16,788 nucleotides of DNA, from NCBI GenBank assembly GCA_009668925.1, contig SBEK01000084.1, forward strand, positions 1-16,788, written 5' to 3'. Both the position numbers and the translations under genes were made by a program. The stretch's first letter is position 1; every line of letters starts with the position of its first letter. The notes under the pieces are model-generated. The model had not been told where the DNA came from. It saw nothing but the letters and a program-made list of their open reading frames with translations, and did not search any database. Shown piece after piece: positions 11,508 through 16,788 of this stretch. The DNA is from Deltaproteobacteria bacterium (GTDB taxonomy: Bacteria > Desulfobacterota > Syntrophia > Syntrophales > Smithellaceae).

Positions 11508-11555
11508 CCTGAAATATTTAACACCTGAATGTCGAGCGGCTATTCTTATTTCAGG
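11508..11555. repeat. 8-bp inverted repeat between the SDR and ligase-like genes
   Basis: CCTGAAAT (11508-11515) and ATTTCAGG (11548-11555) are exact inverted copies 32 nt apart. There is no T-run and no obvious promoter hexamer. It could be an operator pair for the gene at 11637 or chance. Confidence 0.25.
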
Positions 11556-11636
11556 AATTGCTTTATCGCCTTCAAAAAACGTTGAAAAGCCCAGAGCGAT
11601 GCCATCACGAAAATAAATGCCCCGAGGAGCTCGGTC

Positions 11637-13166
11637 ATGCCCGGATGTGACTTTACCCTTTATGATATGATTGCCCGCAACGCCCGTTTATATGCCGGGA
11701 AAAGTGCAATCCTCTATGGAGATACCCGTCTTTCCTTTCTTGACTATCAAACGCGGTGCGATCAATGCGCCGCCGGTCTCATCCGGGACGGCCTCACGGC
11801 AGGCGACCGGATCGCCGTCCTGTCGGCGAACTGCGCCGACTTCCTGGTTTTGTGCGGCGCGGCGGCAAAGATCGGCGCCATCCTTGTTTTGGTGAATTTC
11901 CGGTTAGGGGAAGGAGAGATCAGCTATATTTTCCAGGATACGCAGCCGGTCTGCATTGTCGCGAGCCCGGATCATAAAGATATGGCCCAGAAGTCGTCGC
12001 TTACCGTCCCGTCCCTCCGGAAGCATTATGTGTTTAATGCAAAAGATCCCGACGATGCCTTCCTCCCCTTTGAGACGCTGTTGGTGACCACTGATCATCC
12101 GGCGGCCCTGCCGACGCCGCCTTCCGGCAGCGCCCCCTGCCTGATGATTCATACGGCCGCGGTCGGCGGGAAGCCGCGCGGCTGTGTTTTGAGCCAGGCC
12201 AATCTTATGGCCGCAGGGTTCCAGATTGCCGACCTGTTCAAATTGACGAACTGTGATTGCCACGTGGGGACGCTCCCCCTCTTCCATATCGGGGGGATGG
12301 CGCTGACCCTGGCCGCCATGCTGCGAGGCGGCGGCAATGTGATCATCGATCGTTTCGATCCCGTGACCGTTTTAAGGCAAACCCAAAAGGAGCACGGAAC
12401 GTTTTTCTGCACCTTTCCTCCCATGCTGGCCGCCATCCTCGATGCCCAGGAAAAACAATCCCTCGACGCGGCCAGTTTGCGCAGCGTTTGCGGAATGGAC
12501 AGCCCGGACACCATTGAACGGTTCTTGAAGAATAATCCCGGGGCGGCTTTTTACAGCCTGTACGGGCAAACCGAAGCCATGCCGGTTTCGGGCTGCGACG
12601 TCCGGGAGAGGCCCGGCAGCATCGGCCGTCCGGCGCTCATGACGCGGGCGGCCATCTTTGACGACATGGACCGGGAATTGGCGCCGGGGGAACAAGGTGA
12701 AATTTGCGTCCACTCCCCTTCCGTATTTCTCGGATATTGGAATCTCGCACAGGACACAGCCCATACCTCCCGCAACGGGTGGCACCACACGGGTGACCGG
12801 GGGCGGATAGATGAGGTGGGTTACCTGTATTACCTGGGCAGAAATCCGGAAAAAGAACTGATCAAGCCCGGCGGCGAAAATGTTTATCCGGCCGAAGTGG
12901 AAAAGGTCATTCTCAGTCACGGGGATATTGAGGAAGTTGCGGTGGTCGGCATTCCCGATCCCGAATGGGGAGAAGCCGTGCTCGCAGTCTGTGTTCTGAA
13001 AAAAGGACGCCACGTAAACGCTGCGGAGCTAATAGAATTTGTCGCCTCCAGGATTGCCCGCTACAAGAAGCCGAAACAGGTCGTGTTCGTCGAGAGGCTG
13101 CCGAAGAAAGCCGGTGGTGAAACGGACCGTGAAGCGGTTAAGAAAATTTGCCTCACGAGGACATGA
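11637..13166 (+). CDS. AMP-dependent synthetase/ligase family protein (acyl-CoA ligase-like) with altered catalytic motifs
   Basis: A 509-residue ANL-superfamily protein from ATG 11637 (GAGGAG 7 nt upstream). Recognisable: N-terminal adenylation domain, LYGQTEAM (308-315), GWHHTGDRG (381-389), and the hinge with GRNPEKELIKPGGENVYPAE (401-420). Two motifs deviate. The phosphate-binding loop, usually Y-T-S-G-T-T-G-x-P-K-G, is HTAAVGGKPRG (172-182). The A10 catalytic Lys, usually in T-G-K-I-D-R, is Glu495 in AGGETDRE. The enzyme may therefore be impaired in acyl-adenylate formation, or belong to a branch that does without it. Normal members activate carboxylic acids with ATP and CoA in the cytoplasm. 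Context with an SDR suggests fatty or aromatic acid metabolism. Confidence 0.82.
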   Translation: MPGCDFTLYDMIARNARLYAGKSAILYGDTRLSFLDYQTRCDQCAAGLIRDGLTAGDRIAVLSANCADFLVLCGAAAKIGAILVLVNFRLGEGEISYIFQDTQPVCIVASPDHKDMAQKSSLTVPSLRKHYVFNAKDPDDAFLPFETLLVTTDHPAALPTPPSGSAPCLMIHTAAVGGKPRGCVLSQANLMAAGFQIADLFKLTNCDCHVGTLPLFHIGGMALTLAAMLRGGGNVIIDRFDPVTVLRQTQKEHGTFFCTFPPMLAAILDAQEKQSLDAASLRSVCGMDSPDTIERFLKNNPGAAFYSLYGQTEAMPVSGCDVRERPGSIGRPALMTRAAIFDDMDRELAPGEQGEICVHSPSVFLGYWNLAQDTAHTSRNGWHHTGDRGRIDEVGYLYYLGRNPEKELIKPGGENVYPAEVEKVILSHGDIEEVAVVGIPDPEWGEAVLAVCVLKKGRHVNAAELIEFVASRIARYKKPKQVVFVERLPKKAGGETDREAVKKICLTRT

Positions 13167-13231
13167 TAAGGAAGCGTGCAACGGATGCAGGGTTTAAAGA
13201 CGCTCCAAAAAATGATTGAGAGGAAGACATC

Positions 13232-14284
13232 ATGAAGAAACTGACCGTATTGCTCATCTTGTGTGCCGTCCTGAACCTGGTTGCCACCCCGGACGCAGCG
13301 GCCTGCACGCGCGTTGTCTACCAGGGTCCGGAAAACACCGTCATCACCGCCCGGTCGATGGACTGGAAGGATGAGATACCGGCGAACATGTGGATATTCC
13401 CCAGAGGGCTCGCGCGCCAGGGCGAAGTGGGCCCCAATTCCGTTGCCTGGAAATCCCGGTACGGCAGCGTTGTGGTCAGCTCCTTTAATAACAGTGCGGC
13501 CGACGGAATGAACGAGAAAGGGCTGGCGGCAAATATGCTGTGGCTCGCGGAGTCGGAGTATCCGAAATATGACGGCAAACAAAAAGGATTGACGATTGCC
13601 GCCTGGGCTCAGTATGCCCTGGATAACTTCGCTTCCGTCAAAGAGGCCGTCGATGAACTCGGGAAAGAAAAATTTGTCATCGTCTCGGATTTTCTGCCCG
13701 GTTCGGATAAATACGCCACACTGCATTTGTCCATTTCCGATGCGACGGGCGACAACGCCATCTTTGAATATATCGGCGGGAAACTGACGATTCATCACGA
13801 TCGATCCTACACCGTCATGACGAACTCCCCGGTCTTTTCCAAGCAGCTGGCCCTGAATGAATACTGGGCGAGCATTCCCGGGACCGTCATGCTCCCCGGA
13901 ACCAACCGCGCGGCGGACCGCTTTGTCCGGGCGTCCTACTACATCAAGACCATCCGCCAGACCAGTGATGTCCGAATTGCCGTGGCCGGCGCCTTCAGCG
14001 TGATCCGGAATTGCTCCGTGCCGTTCGGGATATCCACAAAGAATGAACCCAATATTTCTTCGACCCGCTGGAGGTCCGTATCCGACCAGAAGAACCTTAC
14101 TTACTATTTTGAAAATGTCCTGACCCCGAATGTCTTCTGGGTGGACTTTAAGAAAGTCGATTTCAGTGAAAAGGCGCCCGTCCGGAAACTCGCGCTGGAA
14201 AAGTATGAAACCTATGCGGGAGATGCCGCGGGTGCATTTAAAAATGCCGATCCATTTAAGTTTCAAGGTTTGAATTTTAAATGA
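13232..14284 (+). CDS. Exported choloylglycine hydrolase-family (Ntn) amidase
   Basis: A 350-residue protein with a signal peptide (MKKLTVLLILCAVLNLVATP, cleavage after DAAA). Removal of residues 1-24 exposes Cys25 in ACTRVV as the N-terminal nucleophile, as required in this Ntn-hydrolase family. Other conserved positions: Arg41 and Asp44 in ARSMDW, Asn94 in MNEKGL, Asn198 in MTNSP, and Arg279 in STRW. Members include bile-salt hydrolase, penicillin V acylase and N-acyl-homoserine-lactone acylases; Gram-negative exported ones are often acylases active on acylated amines. The start is supported by GAGAGGAAG 8 nt upstream. The last codons overlap the GNAT gene by 4 nt (ATGA, 14281-14284), so the two are co-translated. 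Confidence 0.87.
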   Translation: MKKLTVLLILCAVLNLVATPDAAACTRVVYQGPENTVITARSMDWKDEIPANMWIFPRGLARQGEVGPNSVAWKSRYGSVVVSSFNNSAADGMNEKGLAANMLWLAESEYPKYDGKQKGLTIAAWAQYALDNFASVKEAVDELGKEKFVIVSDFLPGSDKYATLHLSISDATGDNAIFEYIGGKLTIHHDRSYTVMTNSPVFSKQLALNEYWASIPGTVMLPGTNRAADRFVRASYYIKTIRQTSDVRIAVAGAFSVIRNCSVPFGISTKNEPNISSTRWRSVSDQKNLTYYFENVLTPNVFWVDFKKVDFSEKAPVRKLALEKYETYAGDAAGAFKNADPFKFQGLNFK

Positions 14285-14781
14285 TCATCAGGAATGAAAC
14301 AAACGCGGATATAGCCGCCATAAGCGACGTCACGATAGCCGCTTTCCAGAATCATCCGTTCAGCAGGCAAACGGAGCAATACATTGTCAGCGCCTTGCGC
14401 AACGCGCAAGCCCTCTGCTTATCGCTCATCGCCGAGGTTGACGGGCAGGTGGCCGGCCACATCGCGTTTTCGCCCGTTACGATTTCCGACGGCACTCCGG
14501 ATTGGTACGGCATCGGCCCCGTTTCCGTTTTGCCGGAATTGCAGAGGCAGGGTATCGGCCGGGCGCTGATCCGCGAAGGATTGTCGATCATGAAAACCCG
14601 AGGCGCGCAGGGGTGTGCTCTGGTCGGCGATCCCGGATATTATAAGCGGTTTGGCTTTAGAAATATTCCGGATTTGATTCATGAAGGAATTCCGCAGAAA
14701 TTCTTTCTCGTCCTGCCGTTTCGGGAAAGCACACCCCAGGGCCACGTCGTATTTCACAAAGCGTTCCAGGCGACTTCCTGA
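14281..14781 (+). CDS. GNAT family N-acetyltransferase (YhbS-like)
   Basis: A 166-residue acetyltransferase beginning MIIRNETNADIAAISDVTIA. The acetyl-CoA binding motif A is Q88-R-Q-G-I-G-R-A-L (VSVLPELQRQGIGRAL), preceded by a strand ending YGIGPVSV. The region DPGYYKRFGFRN and the C-terminal PFRES..GHVVFHKAF match the YhbS-like subgroup. Substrate unknown; possibly small amines or protein N-termini. Its ATG overlaps the Ntn hydrolase stop codon, so expression is coupled although one product is exported and the other cytoplasmic. It is the last + strand gene and converges with tag. The 134 nt between them hold only G+C-rich short repeats (GGCGCC) and no clear terminator. Confidence 0.87.
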   Translation: MIIRNETNADIAAISDVTIAAFQNHPFSRQTEQYIVSALRNAQALCLSLIAEVDGQVAGHIAFSPVTISDGTPDWYGIGPVSVLPELQRQGIGRALIREGLSIMKTRGAQGCALVGDPGYYKRFGFRNIPDLIHEGIPQKFFLVLPFRESTPQGHVVFHKAFQATS

Positions 14782-14915
14782 AAGATCAACGAAGAGCCAA
14801 GCCCGAACCCTGCGGCGCCGCCGGGCGTTCGCTTCTGTGCGAAAGATTTCCGACGCAAGCCGCGAGCCGGATTTTCATCAAGACAGGCTGTCGGGGACCG
14901 GGTGAACACACCGGA

Positions 14916-15512
14916 TCATCGCAGCGCCATAATTTCTTTTCTGCGGAAGCAATCCAGAGAATGATCGTTGACAAGGCCCGTTGCCTGCATGTGCGCATAG
15001 CAAATGGTGGAGCCCAGAAATTTAAACCCTCTTTTCTTGAGGTCTTTGCTGAGCGCGTCCGACTCGGCGCTCACTGCGGGATAATCCGTCAACTTGCGGA
15101 TGGCGCTGATCCGGGGCGTGTTGCCGACAAACCTCCAGATGTATTTTGAAAAGCTGCCGAATTCCTTCTGGACGTCGAGAAAGCGGCGGGCATTGTTGAC
15201 CGTGGCTTCGATCTTCAGCCGGTTGCGGATGATTCCGGGATTCTGGAGCAGCTTTTCAATTGTCGCCTGACTGAACTTCGCGACTTTCCCGGGCTCAAAA
15301 TTTTCAAAGGCGCGGCGGTAATTTTCTCTTTTTTTCAAAACGGTCTGCCAGCTCAAACCCGCCTGGGCGGCCTCCAGCGACAAGAATTCAAAGATCAACC
15401 GGTCGTCATGAACCGGAACGCCCCATTCCCTGTCGTGATACTCGACCATGTCGGGTTTCGTCAAATCAACCCAGGGACAGCGGCAAACTTCATTTTCCGA
15501 TTTTATTTTCAC
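14916..15512 (-). CDS. tag: DNA-3-methyladenine glycosylase I
   Basis: A 198-residue base-excision repair enzyme that removes 3-methyladenine from alkylated DNA. The GTG start at 15512 has GGAAGG 6 nt upstream. Family motifs: RCPWVD with Cys12, EYHDREWGVP with His26, the catalytic and base-recognition region IFEFLSLEAAQAGLSWQTVL with Glu42, and the C-terminal HMQATGLVNDHSLDCF with His184 and Cys188. Cys12, His26, His184 and Cys188 match the structural zinc site of E. coli Tag. Length is as expected (E. coli 187 aa). It stands alone on the minus strand, 100 nt from the upstream CFI-box gene, so the two could share a transcript. Confidence 0.95.
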   Translation of the reverse strand: MKIKSENEVCRCPWVDLTKPDMVEYHDREWGVPVHDDRLIFEFLSLEAAQAGLSWQTVLKKRENYRRAFENFEPGKVAKFSQATIEKLLQNPGIIRNRLKIEATVNNARRFLDVQKEFGSFSKYIWRFVGNTPRISAIRKLTDYPAVSAESDALSKDLKKRGFKFLGSTICYAHMQATGLVNDHSLDCFRRKEIMALR

Positions 15513-15614
15513 GGATCACCTTCCCTTCCAGCTTAAGCGGTGCATCCCGGATGCCGGGTAAAAAAAATGCGCCGGGCTGCCGATCGATGAACCGCCCGGT
15601 CGGCCGCACATCAT

Positions 15615-16788
15615 CTATCGGCCCCTCTGATCACGCTGAGCGCGACGCCGGCTGCGGAAGATCCAAAGCAAGGCCATGCCGATCGAAACAAAAACGAGGA
15701 TCGCCGGCGCGCCGAGACCGTGAATAAAAAGATAACTCATCCCGACAACAGGCAGAAGTCCCAGGCGGACGAAAGGCTTCAGCCCCGCATGATTTTCGAG
15801 GAAACGCGCGGCCGCGGGCGAATGGCTGTAGTAGAACCGGACAAAGAACCTACCCGGTGCGCTCTTGAGAAGAAACTGATCCCGGAAAGTGCGCAGGACA
15901 ACGACGCGGGAGTCGAGCGGAGAACCGAAGGCCGCCGTGGCGATGAAGCAGCCGCCGCCCCCGCCGCTTTCCGCGACTGCCACGTCTGTGTCGGAAACGG
16001 TGTACACCTGCGCGCCGAAAAAGGGATTGGCCATGCCGACGTAAAGCGGATGCGCGGCAATGGTCGACGGCAGCAGAACCCGGGCGCCGTAGTTGAAAGG
16101 ATCACCGAAACCGTCCCGGGTCAGGGCGGACCAGTTCACACCGTCTGCGGTGTAATAGATGTCGCAGCCCGGCGGATTATCATTGTATACTTCAAGGGCC
16201 TGGAGGGCCGCCTGAATCGTCTGCCAGCCCGCATCGTCGCCGGGAACAAGCACGCCTACCGTCTCCAGGTTGGTCCGCGTAACGTATTTGAGAAAAACGC
16301 GCAAATCGAAAGTGGATGCGTAAAGTTTTCCGTTGTATTCAGCCATCCACCACAGGTATTGATTCAAAGAGAAATTGGCATCGCGAAGCGTGGCATCGAG
16401 CGACAACAGCTGTAAAATATTGGGCTGAAAGAAGCCCGCCCCGTAATTTCCGATCCGCGACGGGAAAATCGTGCTCCGGGTCGGGCCCGCCGTATCGCCG
16501 ATTACCATCGCGCACTCGTCGGTTTTAGTGATCCGGTAAATCTGGGGAGGAATCCGGTTCGCCAAAATCAGTTCCGCATTCCCCGAACCAATCAGGGAGG
16601 GAAAGGTCATGAGTGTTCCGATATAGAGATTGTCCCGGAAGGAAGCCAGGGAAAGCGTCGTGTTGAATCGATTGCCCAATCCCTTCGGATAGGGAGCGGC
16701 GGGAAACAAAGACGGGTCGGCAATAATAGGCGTCCAGACCCACCGGGCCGGCGCTTGCTCAAATTTCCCTTTTAAAAGCCAGGCCCCG
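15615..16788 (-). CDS. CFI-box C-terminal domain protein, 5' end beyond the window
   Basis: The frame is open to the right edge (first visible residues GAWLLKGKFEQAPARWVW), so the N-terminus is missing; a TTG at 16709 is not a credible start. At least 390 residues are visible. The main part contains beta-propeller-like repeats: FRDNLYIGTL, AEYNGKLYASTFD, and YYTADGVNWSALTRDGFGDP, as in extracellular proteins with Kelch- or sialidase-like blades. A Gly-rich linker leads to GCFIATAAFGSPLDSRVVVL, then FRDQFLLKSAPGRFFVRFYY, the CFI-box-CTERM module common in Desulfobacterota. It is followed by hydrophobic helices and a basic RSRRR tail. This tail suggests surface sorting or membrane anchoring after export. 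Function of the ectodomain unknown. Confidence 0.8.
   Translation of the reverse strand, partial: GAWLLKGKFEQAPARWVWTPIIADPSLFPAAPYPKGLGNRFNTTLSLASFRDNLYIGTLMTFPSLIGSGNAELILANRIPPQIYRITKTDECAMVIGDTAGPTRSTIFPSRIGNYGAGFFQPNILQLLSLDATLRDANFSLNQYLWWMAEYNGKLYASTFDLRVFLKYVTRTNLETVGVLVPGDDAGWQTIQAALQALEVYNDNPPGCDIYYTADGVNWSALTRDGFGDPFNYGARVLLPSTIAAHPLYVGMANPFFGAQVYTVSDTDVAVAESGGGGGCFIATAAFGSPLDSRVVVLRTFRDQFLLKSAPGRFFVRFYYSHSPAAARFLENHAGLKPFVRLGLLPVVGMSYLFIHGLGAPAILVFVSIGMALLWIFRSRRRAQRDQRGR

Noticed and set aside
13061..14266. Long open frame of 401 codons on the minus strand
   Set aside because: It is antisense to the choloylglycine hydrolase gene, which has clear family motifs and signal peptide; the minus product has no recognisable pattern.
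15540..15570. CCCGG-ATG-CCGGG hairpin next to an A-run, as terminator
   Set aside because: On the minus strand, where the genes lie, the T-run precedes the hairpin, and on the plus strand it is followed by A rather than T.
15720..16415. 231-codon plus-strand frame
   Set aside because: Antisense to the CFI-box protein gene, rich in Arg, Gly and Glu as expected for a shadow frame.
1..16788. CRISPR array, tRNA, rRNA, insertion sequence, integrase gene
   Set aside because: No regularly spaced repeats with unique spacers, no cloverleaf or rRNA signature, no transposase and no tyrosine recombinase motifs were found; the repeated elements are attC-like, not CRISPR.

Overview
This window most likely comes from a chromosome of a Desulfobacterota-type bacterium (former Deltaproteobacteria, Syntrophales-like). 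The clues are gene styles rather than marker genes: a CFI-box C-terminal domain protein, a probable selenoprotein with a CopZ-type [2Fe-2S] domain, and an SDR next to an acyl-CoA-ligase-like gene. No rRNA or other phylogenetic marker is present, so the assignment is an inference.

The left part (1 to about 9750) reads as an integron cassette array. All genes are on the + strand and many are separated by short foldable elements that share a CCGATCGC block. The better ones have attC architecture: R'' (..AAC), 5-6 nt, L'' with an extra base, an unpaired spacer, an inner hairpin, L', 5 nt, and R' (GTT..). The copy at 4161-4226 is textbook, those at 36-101, 1670-1734 and 2319-2383 are good, and those at 6389, 7121, 8783 and 9701 are progressively degraded. 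The integrase gene is not in the window and would lie to the left. Cassette contents in order: secreted M6-like peptidase; YefM-YoeB toxin-antitoxin (TA); TerC plus a damaged BrnT with BrnA; Phd-ParE TA plus secreted amidohydrolase; a second Phd-ParE TA; a membrane protein; a BrnT relic, a hotdog thioesterase and a YoeB relic; and a DapF-like protein with both catalytic cysteines replaced by serine. Three complete TA pairs plus relics of others fit the known role of TA cassettes in stabilising large sedentary arrays. Two of the TA promoters carry clear palindromic operators.

The middle part (9859-14781, + strand, no attC sites) looks like ordinary chromosome. It holds a PPOX-fold flavoprotein, a small [2Fe-2S] protein whose reading frame continues through an in-frame TGA (probable selenocysteine), an SDR oxidoreductase, an AMP-dependent ligase-like protein with altered catalytic motifs, a secreted choloylglycine-hydrolase-family Ntn hydrolase, and a GNAT acetyltransferase overlapping it by 4 nt.

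The right part is on the minus strand: DNA-3-methyladenine glycosylase I (tag), and a CFI-box-CTERM protein that runs off the right edge. No tRNA, rRNA, CRISPR array or insertion sequence was recognised.
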